NCBI GenBank assembly: GCA_003648575.1
Contig: QMPN01000041.1
Span: forward strand, 1-15,891
Source: Bacteroidota bacterium
GTDB taxonomy: Bacteria; Bacteroidota; Bacteroidia; Bacteroidales; B18-G4
Length of the DNA stretch: 15,891 nt
Direction of reading: 5' to 3'
The notes beneath the pieces are model-generated. The model was not told where the DNA came from. It saw only the letters and a program-made list of their open reading frames with translations, and did no database searches. This document shows positions 9,005 through 15,891 of the stretch, piece after piece. The position numbers and the translations under genes were made by a program. Position 1 is the first letter of the stretch. Every line of letters starts with the position of its first letter.

Positions 9005-9033
9005 AGCCTTCTGCTTCAGCAGAGGGCTTTTTT
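9005..9033 (+). terminator. Rho-independent terminator between peptidase paralogs 2 and 3
   Basis: AGCCTTCTGC (9005-9014) pairs with GCAGAGGGCT (9019-9028), ten pairs including one wobble, around a TTCA loop, followed by six T residues (9028-9033). It lies only 22 bp before the ATG of paralog 3, with no recognisable promoter in between, so leaky termination may set the level of the third gene. Confidence 0.88.
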
Positions 9034-9055
9034 ATGAACCCACATATTACTGGAC

Positions 9056-12000
9056 ATGAAACAAACACTCTTTGCTATTACACTAAGCATGGCCATGTTG
9101 GGATGCATGCATCTCCAGGCCCAAAAAACTATCCAGGTCTCAGGAGAACAGAATGGGATCTCTGTCGCGAACAATACCTTTTTTGAATTCTCCGGTGAGC
9201 TGAGCACCAGCGAACTCACACTCATAGAAACAAATACGCCACAGGGACTTTTCACGCGCCTCGCCATCAGCGGTAACAGTAAGACAGATGCCTATGGTCA
9301 ACCCGAGATGCCTGCCATCCGCAAGCTTATCAGGGTTCCGCTCGGCGCTGAAGCCCTTATAAGCATTTCGGAGTTAAAATATACCGACATCGACCTGAAA
9401 GAAAAAGGGTTTCCGCATCCTGTGTATCCTGCCCAGCCACCCAGGAGCAAAAGTGAAGACATCCATGAATTTGCTTATGATCAGACAGCATACCAGCATG
9501 CAGGATTTATCGAGCATGAGCTGCTGAGTGTACAGATGCTCGGCATCATGAGGGATAAACGCATTGCAAGGATCAATTTTGTTCCTTTCAGATATGACCC
9601 TGTGAGTCATACCCTGAGGGTATACCATCACATTGAATTTAATGTTGAATTCAAAAATGCTGATATCCCTGCTACGCTTTCATTGGAAGAAAGATATGCA
9701 TCGATCTGCTTTCAGACGGTCAACAATTCGCTTTACAATGAGGCCCTGGCCGCAAACAAGGAAAACTTTAAAACATACCCTGTTAAATACGTCATTATTG
9801 CCGACAGGATGTTTGAAAGCCAGTTGCAGCCTTTTATCGAATGGAAAACCCTGAAGGGTTTCCTCGTGGTGGAAGCGTATACTGATGAAACCGCTGTTGG
9901 AGGATCACTGGTATCTATCAAATCCTATATACAGGGCTTATATAATGCAGGAACCCCTGAAGATCCGGCTCCCTCCTATATCCTTTTTGTAGGCGACATC
10001 CAGCAAATCCCTACCTGGGATAATGGTAATGGAGCCACCGACCGTAATTATTGCGAATTCACCGGCGACCTCTTCCCGGAGATTTATTATGGTCGTTTCT
10101 CGGCACAAAACCCGAGCCAGCTCCAGCCATATATCGACAAGACCCTTCAGTATGAAAAATATACCATGCCCGACCCGACCTACCTCGATGAAGTGGTGAT
10201 GGTAGCAGGTATGGATGGTAGCTTCGGAGCCTCTCATGGCAATGGACAAATCAATTATGGTACCAATAACTATTTCAACCCTGAGCACGACATCCTTTCG
10301 CACACTTATCTGTATCCTAATTCAGGGTCGAATGCTGCCCAGATACGCCAGGATATCAGTGACGGGGTCACCTTTGGAAATTACACTGCCCACTGCAGCC
10401 CTGATGGTTGGGCAGATCCAAGTTTTAGTATTTCACACATCCCCTCTCTGCAAAATCAGGACATGTATTGTGTGCTGATCGGTAACTGCTGTTCATCCAG
10501 CGAATATCAACTTAATGAGTGTTTTGGCGAAGCCATTGTCAGGGCCGAAAATAAAGGAGCCGTTGGATATATTGGGGCTTCGAACAGCACCTATTGGGAC
10601 GAAGATTATTACTTCGGTGTAGGGGTTGGACAAATCTCACAGAACCCGCCACCTTATGAGGAGACGAGCCTGGGAAATTATGACCGTTCTTTTCATGACC
10701 ATGGAGAGGAATTCGGCGAATGGTACGTTAGCGGGGATGAAATAATCTTTGCAGGAAACCTGGCGGTAACTGAAGGAGCTGCCGGCTCAGCAGAATATTA
10801 CTGGGATATCTACAATTACATTGGAGATCCTTCCCTCATGGTATATTATTCCAATCCACCGGTCATTGCAGTGAGCTATGCACCACTGCTTCCTTTACAA
10901 TCAACCTCCTTTACTGTAACCACAGAGGCTTATGCCTATGTTGCTATGAGTTTGGAAGGAGACCTGATCGCCTCAGCCCTCGCCAATGAAAATGGGATTG
11001 CCGTGCTGGAATTTCCTCCACTGAGCATCTCCGGAGATGGTGACATCGTGGTGACCAAACAAAATGGCCAGCCCTATTTTGGTAATGTGCTGATCACATC
11101 ACCCAGCGGGCCTTACCTCATTCTCGACCAGGTTGCCATAGGCGATCCTAACGGGAATCAGAACGGACAAGCCGATTGTGGTGAAACCATCGCTTTGAAT
11201 GTTAGCCTTGAAAATGCCGGTAATGGTGAAGCCCTGAACACTATCAGCACATTGATCGGCGATGATCCCTATCTCACGATCACAAAAGATAATCACAACT
11301 GGCCGGATATTCCCGGTTTAACCATTATTACCGAAGACGGAACCTTTGAGATGGAAATCGCATCCTTTGTACCAGACCAATATACAGTCAGCTTCGAAAT
11401 TGAACTGGAAACATCATCTAAAGGAAACTGGATGTATGATTACGAGCTGGTGATCAATGCACCTGTGCTGACCATAGGATCCATGGTCATTGACGACAGC
11501 CAGAGCGGTAACGACAACGGCAGGCTCGACCCGGGTGAAACAGCCACGATCAAGGTTGTTAACAGGAATACCGGGCATTGTCCGGCAGAAAATACTGAAA
11601 CAGCAATCGTATCAACATCTCAGTACCTGACCCTCGCAAATTACACGTATAGCATTGGTACACTGGGACTGCTGGGATATACCTATTCGGAATTTGAAGT
11701 AGCAGTTGATGCAGATGCCCCTGATGGGGCCGCATTTGCCGAGTTCTACTACACTATTGCATCAGGTGAATATACTTCCACCAGGGAATTCAGGCAAAGG
11801 ATAGGCCTGATCATGGAGGACTTTGAAACCGGCGACTTCACCAAATTCGATTGGGTGATGGGCGGAGACCAGGATTGGCAAACAAGCGGAGTATTTCCCT
11901 ATGAGGGTGATTATTCAGCCAAGTCGGGCCTGATCACAGACGGTCAAAGCAGTGAGCTGAAGATAGTCGTGGATGTAATGATCGCAGATACGGTATACTT

Positions 12001-13027
12001 TTTCCATAAAACCGCCTCACAGCTTGATGATGACCTTCTGAAGTTTTATATAGGCAATACCATGGTGGGTCAATGGTCAGGGATAGGAGCGGGATGGAAC
12101 GAGATGAAAGCCTATGTTCCTACAGGTATCCACACCCTGAAATGGGTTTATGAGAAAGATGCCAGCGGCTTTGCAGGCAACGACTGTGCGTGGCTCGACA
12201 ATATCATCTTTCCTCCATTGATGACACTGACCTGCTATGCAGGACCAGATGCATATGCCTGTGATGGCAGTGATTTCCAATGCCTCGGACAGGCTACTGA
12301 CTGGGTGAATGTATCATGGACTTCAAATGGTGACGGAACATTCAATAACTCAAACATCCTTCAGCCTATTTATACTCCGGGTAGTGACGATATCGCCAAC
12401 GGCAATGTCCAACTCACTCTCATGGCTGAAGATGCAGCTGGCAGCACTGTTGACGATGCCATGTACCTTTCGGTATTTGATACCCCCGAAACACCTGTCA
12501 CTCCAACAGGACCGGACCATGTTACAGTGCCCCCGGTGGTCAGCTCAGTTTACAATACAGATGCTGTACCCTATGCCGAATATTACGAATGGGCAGTGGA
12601 TCCCATCGAGGCAGGCTCATTCAGTGGCATCGGACCGGCTGGGACCATTCTCTGGAACACATCTTTTGTTGGCACAGCCACCATCTCAGTGAGAGCCATG
12701 AATAATTGCGGAGATGGCCTTTTCTCTGAAGGATTCGATGTGAACGTCGACCATAACGTCGGAATCAGCGAGCCGGCTGCAGGGAACAGTATGGAGGTGT
12801 ATCCCAATCCTAACACGGGGAACTTTAATATTCTGGTAACAGAAAGTGTGCTGAATTCTACTATCAATGTGTATAATGTCATCGGTGAAAAAGTGTTTAC
12901 ACTCAACACCAACATGATGGCAGGAGAAGTAGTGAATATTGAGTTAAGCAACAATCCTAAGGGGCTGTATATCCTCTCTGTTGAGGCTGCAGATTTCAGT
13001 TTCACTGAAAAGCTGGTCATTAAATAG
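9056..13027 (+). CDS. Kgp-like (predicted Lys-specific) peptidase C25, T9SS cargo, 1323 aa (paralog 3)
   Basis: A signal peptide (1-23, ending HLQAQ) and propeptide (about 24-235) precede a C25 domain (about 243-600). It resembles lysine gingipain Kgp rather than Rgp: NYTAHxS, GNCC, CFGEAIVRAENKGAVGYIG, STYWDEDYYFGVG and IFAGNLA each have close Kgp counterparts. His446 and Cys479 are the catalytic candidates; Asp387 (AGMDG) fits the Kgp acid. Thr444 and Asp517 match Kgp Thr442 and Asp516, which contact the substrate lysine. Cys447 replaces the invariant Gly after the catalytic His (HCS, codon TGC at 10394). The C-terminal half has an Ig-like domain (601-683), two GNxNG-loop sandwiches (687-802, 803-912), a jelly roll (916-1055), an Ig-like (1058-1141), a PKD-like (1148-1233) and a T9SS sorting domain (from 1236, YPNPNTGNF to EKLVIK). 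MLGC at 14-17 is a poor lipobox; signal peptidase I cleavage is more likely. No own promoter is visible. Confidence 0.93.
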   Translation: MKQTLFAITLSMAMLGCMHLQAQKTIQVSGEQNGISVANNTFFEFSGELSTSELTLIETNTPQGLFTRLAISGNSKTDAYGQPEMPAIRKLIRVPLGAEALISISELKYTDIDLKEKGFPHPVYPAQPPRSKSEDIHEFAYDQTAYQHAGFIEHELLSVQMLGIMRDKRIARINFVPFRYDPVSHTLRVYHHIEFNVEFKNADIPATLSLEERYASICFQTVNNSLYNEALAANKENFKTYPVKYVIIADRMFESQLQPFIEWKTLKGFLVVEAYTDETAVGGSLVSIKSYIQGLYNAGTPEDPAPSYILFVGDIQQIPTWDNGNGATDRNYCEFTGDLFPEIYYGRFSAQNPSQLQPYIDKTLQYEKYTMPDPTYLDEVVMVAGMDGSFGASHGNGQINYGTNNYFNPEHDILSHTYLYPNSGSNAAQIRQDISDGVTFGNYTAHCSPDGWADPSFSISHIPSLQNQDMYCVLIGNCCSSSEYQLNECFGEAIVRAENKGAVGYIGASNSTYWDEDYYFGVGVGQISQNPPPYEETSLGNYDRSFHDHGEEFGEWYVSGDEIIFAGNLAVTEGAAGSAEYYWDIYNYIGDPSLMVYYSNPPVIAVSYAPLLPLQSTSFTVTTEAYAYVAMSLEGDLIASALANENGIAVLEFPPLSISGDGDIVVTKQNGQPYFGNVLITSPSGPYLILDQVAIGDPNGNQNGQADCGETIALNVSLENAGNGEALNTISTLIGDDPYLTITKDNHNWPDIPGLTIITEDGTFEMEIASFVPDQYTVSFEIELETSSKGNWMYDYELVINAPVLTIGSMVIDDSQSGNDNGRLDPGETATIKVVNRNTGHCPAENTETAIVSTSQYLTLANYTYSIGTLGLLGYTYSEFEVAVDADAPDGAAFAEFYYTIASGEYTSTREFRQRIGLIMEDFETGDFTKFDWVMGGDQDWQTSGVFPYEGDYSAKSGLITDGQSSELKIVVDVMIADTVYFFHKTASQLDDDLLKFYIGNTMVGQWSGIGAGWNEMKAYVPTGIHTLKWVYEKDASGFAGNDCAWLDNIIFPPLMTLTCYAGPDAYACDGSDFQCLGQATDWVNVSWTSNGDGTFNNSNILQPIYTPGSDDIANGNVQLTLMAEDAAGSTVDDAMYLSVFDTPETPVTPTGPDHVTVPPVVSSVYNTDAVPYAEYYEWAVDPIEAGSFSGIGPAGTILWNTSFVGTATISVRAMNNCGDGLFSEGFDVNVDHNVGISEPAAGNSMEVYPNPNTGNFNILVTESVLNSTINVYNVIGEKVFTLNTNMMAGEVVNIELSNNPKGLYILSVEAADFSFTEKLVIK

Positions 13028-13046
13028 AAAAAGCATTTTTGATTTG

Positions 13047-13080
13047 AACCCTTCTGCCGGATCCGGTGGAAGGGTTTTTT
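13047..13080 (+). terminator. Rho-independent terminator after peptidase paralog 3
   Basis: AACCCTTC (13047-13054) pairs with GAAGGGTT (13069-13076), enclosing a GC-rich inner palindrome, and is followed by T residues to 13080. The T tract overlaps the stop codon of the convergent minus-strand gene. On the minus strand no T run follows the hairpin, so it probably serves the plus strand only. Confidence 0.85.
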
Positions 13081-14083
13081 AATACACCAAAAGGCTGCAT
13101 CCACGAATATCGCTGTGATCTGCCCGTCCCAGTACCTCGAAGGTACCATCAGCATGGACCCGCCCAAGGTCCTGGGTTTCGATAAATGCACAGGAGAAGA
13201 TGTTGGCCAGGTCAATAATGTTGAGAGCCCCGGTTTCCCCTGTCGGGAGTATACTGAAAGGATCCTGGATATCACGAACAAAAACTTTCATCCATGGGGG
13301 TGTCATAAAGCGGCCTTCACCCACAGAATATGCCTGCGACAGCAATTCCGTCATACCATATTCTGAATGTATCGCAGATAGCTGAAATGCTTCTTTAAGG
13401 CGCTGATGAAGATCTTGCCTGGTGAGCTCCTCCTTACGGCCTTTCATGCCACCGGTTTCCATAACGATCATATTATCTCGCGGCGCGAAAGAATAAGCCT
13501 CTGCAAAATCAAGCAGTGCAAATGACACACCCAGTAGTATGGTTTTCATGCCCTTCAACGACAGGAACCTCAGTCGTTCAGCCAGCGCATCGTGCTCATC
13601 TAAAAAGAAACCACTTTCCTTATGCCCACCTGCCTTGATCAGCTTATCAGTCATGTATACCAGTGACGATCCTTCTCTTTCCAGATATGATGGCAGCAGG
13701 GCAAGGATGCGGTATTCCTCCGGCCTGCCATAAAAATGTTTGAAAGCATGCATGAAGCTTTTTTCATACAAGGAAAGCTCCTTTACATAATGACGGGCCG
13801 CCTGCATCCCACCGGTACCACTGCTTGTAAAAATGATCTCTTCATCAAAAATGCCCGATATTACCTTATGATTCTTGAAAAACCCAATTGGAAGAAAGGG
13901 AATTCGGCGAGGGTCCATGATCTTATTGGGCTTTACGCCCAGATGAGAGAGATAGTCAGCATAAAGTAAATTCTCCTTCGACTGGTAGCGAAATAATTCC
14001 AGCGCCAAGTCGTTAAAAGTGGTAGGGGATAGGTCGTGAAAGACCATTTCCTTTAACTTATCGATATGCTTGGGGGCAGACAA
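13079..14083 (-). CDS. LuxE/acyl-protein synthetase family protein, 334 aa
   Basis: This adenylate-forming protein resembles the LuxE acyl-protein synthetase family (PF04443), which activates a fatty or other acyl group as acyl-AMP and can pass it to a thiol. Motifs in order are the phosphate-binding loop FTSSGTGG (85-92), LPSYLEREGSSL (130-141), METGGMKGR (208-216), SEYGMTELLSQ (240-250, the A5-like motif), TGETGALNIIDLAN (281-294), DLGR (306-309) and a closing LGRADHSDIRGCSLLVY (318-334). The length is normal for the short Bacteroidota members. The longest frame starts at TTG (14083-14081), which puts LKEMVFHDL before the conserved FNDLALELFRYQ. The first ATG is Met13 at 14047 and is the alternative start. 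It converges on peptidase 3 and diverges from the lipoprotein gene, 36 bp away. Its substrate cannot be told; cell-envelope or surface-glycan chemistry is possible. Confidence 0.85.
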   Translation of the reverse strand: MSAPKHIDKLKEMVFHDLSPTTFNDLALELFRYQSKENLLYADYLSHLGVKPNKIMDPRRIPFLPIGFFKNHKVISGIFDEEIIFTSSGTGGMQAARHYVKELSLYEKSFMHAFKHFYGRPEEYRILALLPSYLEREGSSLVYMTDKLIKAGGHKESGFFLDEHDALAERLRFLSLKGMKTILLGVSFALLDFAEAYSFAPRDNMIVMETGGMKGRKEELTRQDLHQRLKEAFQLSAIHSEYGMTELLSQAYSVGEGRFMTPPWMKVFVRDIQDPFSILPTGETGALNIIDLANIFSCAFIETQDLGRVHADGTFEVLGRADHSDIRGCSLLVY

Positions 14084-14119
14084 TTTAAATTTTGTAATTT
14101 TACATATTATAATCCCTGC
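14084..14119. promoter_or_regulatory. Divergent intergenic region with a short palindrome
   Basis: This AT-rich 36-bp gap separates the minus-strand LuxE-like gene from the plus-strand lipoprotein gene. It holds the palindrome TGTAA-TT-TTACA (14093-14104). A near -7 element, TAAATTTT (14086-14093, one mismatch to TAnnTTTG), could serve the lipoprotein gene. On the minus strand TATTTTTG (14140-14133, inside the lipoprotein gene) matches TAnnTTTG, but no -33 element is seen. A role as an operator or promoter is only a suggestion. Confidence 0.35.
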
Positions 14120-14659
14120 ATGAGGCTCGCTTCAAAAATACAGTTATTTCTGCTTATCATCCTGATGATAGTGATTGCTTCATGCAAAAAACCAAAACAG
14201 TTCCCGGATATTCCCAGCATAGAGTATCAGAATTTTACCTCCATCTATAATCCTGACCTGGACATTTATGACCGTGGTGTGCTGCATTTCACTTTTGAAG
14301 ATGGTGATGGGGACATTGGATTAAACAGTGGCGACACACTGCCTCCATTCAATGCTTCCTCAGACTATCACTATAACCTGATCATCACCTATTTCGAAAT
14401 GCAAAACGGTGAGATCAAAGAGGTACCCATTCTCTGGTTTAATCCTCAAACCGAACAATATGATACCCTCACACTGAGTGCACGCATCCCCAATCTTACT
14501 CCCGATGGGATCAATAAAGCCATCAGCGGAGATATTTTCGATACTCTCTTCATTTACAATTTCAATTCCATTTACGATACCATTAAGTTTGACGCCTACA
14601 TTATTGACCGGGCCCTTAATGAGAGCAACACTATCAGTACCCCTTTGATTATTAGATAA
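14120..14659 (+). CDS. Predicted lipoprotein with a DGDGDIG motif, 179 aa
   Basis: Starting at the ATG at 14120 gives a lipoprotein signal: basic start (MRLASK), hydrophobic core (8-20) and lipobox IASC with Cys22 as the lipidated residue. An in-frame ATG at 14066 would add 18 residues ahead of the signal and overlap the divergent gene, so it is unlikely. Residues after Cys22 are KKPKQF, without the acidic run seen in some Bacteroidota surface-export signals, so a periplasm-facing protein is more likely. FTFEDGDGDIGL (57-68) carries Asp61, Asp63 and Asp65 in a calcium-loop-like pattern. This motif recurs in short uncharacterised Bacteroidota lipoproteins. The rest alternates short strands, suggesting one beta-sandwich domain. 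The function is unknown. No terminator is seen after it. Confidence 0.82.
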   Translation: MRLASKIQLFLLIILMIVIASCKKPKQFPDIPSIEYQNFTSIYNPDLDIYDRGVLHFTFEDGDGDIGLNSGDTLPPFNASSDYHYNLIITYFEMQNGEIKEVPILWFNPQTEQYDTLTLSARIPNLTPDGINKAISGDIFDTLFIYNFNSIYDTIKFDAYIIDRALNESNTISTPLIIR

Positions 14660-14845
14660 TCATTGACACTTGACATTACCTTAACAGAGGGATAACTTTG
14701 TTGATGGCCTAGAGCATGTTTCCTGTCTGCCAGGCATACCCAAGCAATTTTATTAGTAATTTTGGCCGGATCAGTGGATTGAGCCGAGTCCAGCACAATT
14801 AGCTGCTCTGAAAAAGCGTTGAATTTTTGTACGAAACGAGACTAG
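14660..14845. other. Intergenic region before the TPR gene
   Basis: These 186 bases hold the promoter candidates at 14669-14700 and 14757-14764. I see no open frame with a credible start, no T-tailed hairpin and no RNA gene fold. The 140-nt leader has no recognisable riboswitch. Confidence 0.5.
14669..14700 (+). promoter_or_regulatory. Bacteroidota-type promoter for the TPR gene
   Basis: TAACTTTG at 14693-14700 matches TAnnTTTG exactly, and CTTG at 14669-14672 is a -33 element with a 20-bp spacer. The implied leader to the ATG at 14846 is about 140 nt, long for this window. A second exact -7 match, TAATTTTG at 14757-14764, has no -33 partner but would give a shorter leader. Confidence 0.65.
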
Positions 14846-15891
14846 ATGTTGATACACATAAAGAAGATACTCCCCTATATCCTGATCATTTGTTTTGCAG
14901 GAGGAAGCATGCTCCTTCCTGTTGATGGTATAGCCCAGAAGGCTGATCGAAAAAACAAGAACAAACACAGGCAGGAAAATACAGCCCTTTTCCTTGAAGC
15001 CAACAGCAATAAGCTTCTGGGTAAGCTCAAAAAAGCCAAAGATCTGTTCCTGGAATGCCTTGTGCTGGATCCCGAAGATGCTGCCTCCATGTATGAGCTG
15101 GCACGCATTGAGCGGATCCAAAATAATTCAGACCTGGCCCTCGAATGGTCTGAAAAGGCTGTACAATACGGGCCTGAAAATGTATGGTACCTGAAACTAC
15201 TGTCGGATCTCTACCAGGAAAACATGCAATTCGATAAATCGATAGAGGTGATCAATAAGATGGTTGCCTTATACCCCGGCAACCTGGAATACCTCTACGA
15301 CCTGGCTTTGACACACCTGCTGGTTGGCAATTACCAAAAATCGATACAAACATATAACAGGATAGAGGAGATGATCGGAGTAACTGAAGAAATCTCCATA
15401 CAGAAGCAAAAGATATGGCTGCGGCTCGATAATCCTGCAGAGGCAATACGTGAGGTGGAAGCCCTCTGCCTGGCCTGGCCCGGTGAAAGCAGGTATAAAG
15501 CTATCCTCGCCGAACTATACCTGGCCAATGACATGGATGAAAAGGCCCTGGAAACATACCTGGCCATTGCAGAACAGGATCCTGAAAATGCATATATTCA
15601 GATATCCCTTTCCGACTATTACAGGAAAAGAGGCGATACGGAAAAATCTTTTGAGCACCTCAAGCTTGGCTTTTCCAATCCATTCCTCGATATTGATACC
15701 AAGATCCAGATCCTGCTGGCATATTTCACAGTAAAAGAATACTATGATGAGCAGAAGGTTGAGGCTACCGAACTGGCAAATATTCTTATCAGTACCCATC
15801 CGGATGATGCCAGGGCATACAGTATTCAGGCCGACCTCTACTATCAGAATGAAGAATGGGAGCCCGCCAGGGAATCCCTTCGAAAGGTACT
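14846..15891 (+). CDS. Secreted tetratricopeptide-repeat protein (3' end beyond window)
   Basis: From the ATG at 14846 the frame stays open for 348 codons plus two bases to the window edge. Residues 1-31 form a signal peptide (KKILPYILIICFAGG core, ending GIAQ), followed by a basic linker (KADRKNKNKHR). From about residue 44 onward, TPR repeats of about 34 residues run through the visible part, for example ALFLEANSNKLLGKLKKAK (47-65), YELARIERIQNNSDLALE (83-100), YLYDLALTHLLVGNYQKS (149-166), AELYLANDMDEKALETY (222-238) and ADLYYQNEEWEPARES (329-344). Typical TPR residues are present: Gly at 161, Tyr at 163 and DP at 75-76 and 245-246. TPR arrays bind partner proteins; the partner is unknown. 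In many Bacteroidota a gene of this type precedes a DUF4292 lipoprotein gene and an EnvC-like murein hydrolase activator gene. Both would lie outside this window. Confidence 0.85.
   Translation, partial: MLIHIKKILPYILIICFAGGSMLLPVDGIAQKADRKNKNKHRQENTALFLEANSNKLLGKLKKAKDLFLECLVLDPEDAASMYELARIERIQNNSDLALEWSEKAVQYGPENVWYLKLLSDLYQENMQFDKSIEVINKMVALYPGNLEYLYDLALTHLLVGNYQKSIQTYNRIEEMIGVTEEISIQKQKIWLRLDNPAEAIREVEALCLAWPGESRYKAILAELYLANDMDEKALETYLAIAEQDPENAYIQISLSDYYRKRGDTEKSFEHLKLGFSNPFLDIDTKIQILLAYFTVKEYYDEQKVEATELANILISTHPDDARAYSIQADLYYQNEEWEPARESLRKV

Larger units (their letters stand above)
925..13027 (+). repeat. Tandem array of three paralogous C25 peptidase genes
   Basis: Three same-direction genes share domain order throughout but differ in how much they resemble one another. 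Between paralogs 2 and 3, the segment from RLDPGET to ETGDFxKFxW (residues 803-913 and 823-933) has about 70 of 111 identical residues by hand count with no gaps, whereas the region from the catalytic His to the CF(A/G)EA motif is clearly less alike. One exact 25-base match links 7484-7508 with 11522-11546. This supports duplication followed by catalytic divergence, or later exchange of C-terminal modules. Confidence 0.85.

Noticed and set aside
9095..9106. MLGC in the third protease as a lipobox
   Set aside because: Met at -3 is a weak match, and T9SS sorting-domain proteins normally use signal peptidase I; the AQ ending six residues on is a better cleavage site.
9034..9186. Short plus-strand frame starting ATG at 9034 just after the terminator
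   Set aside because: It overlaps the third protease in another frame and has no signal peptide or known motif.
12583..13281. 232-codon minus-strand open frame
   Set aside because: It runs antisense to the end of the third protease and out of frame through the LuxE-like gene, and its product has no recognisable domain.
14066..14119. N-terminal extension of the lipoprotein from the ATG at 14066
   Set aside because: It would bury the lipoprotein signal behind 18 residues and overlap the start of the divergent gene.
1..15891. CRISPR arrays, tRNA or rRNA genes, insertion sequences, phage genes
   Set aside because: Reading both strands I saw no spaced direct repeats, no tRNA-like folds and no transposase or integrase motifs.

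Overview
The window looks like chromosomal DNA of a Bacteroidota bacterium, probably an environmental Bacteroidales-type organism; the genus cannot be told from sequence alone. Three things point there. Several proteins end in type IX secretion system (T9SS) C-terminal sorting domains. The secreted proteases belong to the gingipain family (peptidase C25). Four promoters carry the Bacteroidota -7 element TAnnTTTG, and no start codon has a clear Shine-Dalgarno sequence.

Layout. Bases 1-98 are the last codons of a T9SS cargo protein, followed by a terminator. Bases 228-809 encode a small exported protein that is probably an outer-membrane beta-barrel. Bases 925-13027 hold the centrepiece: three tandem C25 peptidase genes of almost equal length (1321, 1305 and 1323 aa). 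All share one plan: signal peptide, propeptide, C25 catalytic domain, Ig-like domain, two beta-sandwich domains with GNxNGxLDxGE-type loops, a cleaved-adhesin-like jelly roll, an Ig-like domain, a PKD-like domain and the T9SS sorting domain. The second is RgpB-like and keeps the Arg-specificity residues. The third is Kgp-like and keeps Lys-specificity residues, but has HCS in place of the catalytic HGS. The first is divergent and its specificity cannot be read. Bases 13079-14083 on the minus strand encode a LuxE/acyl-protein synthetase family protein, convergent with the third peptidase. Divergent from it lies a small lipoprotein gene (14120-14659). At the right edge, a secreted TPR protein gene (14846 onward) runs off the window.

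How they may work together. The three peptidases look like a set of T9SS-exported, surface-attached or secreted cysteine proteinases that share a common C-terminal carrier and adhesion region but have diverged in the catalytic half. Predicted Arg-, Lys- and unknown-specificity enzymes sit side by side, whereas in Porphyromonas gingivalis rgpA, rgpB and kgp are scattered. Hairpin terminators follow the partial gene, the barrel gene and each protease gene. Protease genes 1 and 2 have their own promoters. Gene 3 has none that I can see and lies 22 bp after a terminator, so it may depend on read-through from gene 2. The lipoprotein, LuxE-like and TPR genes look like separate household genes rather than part of the protease set. 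There is no gene-free stretch over 300 bases, and I saw no RNA genes, CRISPR arrays or mobile elements.
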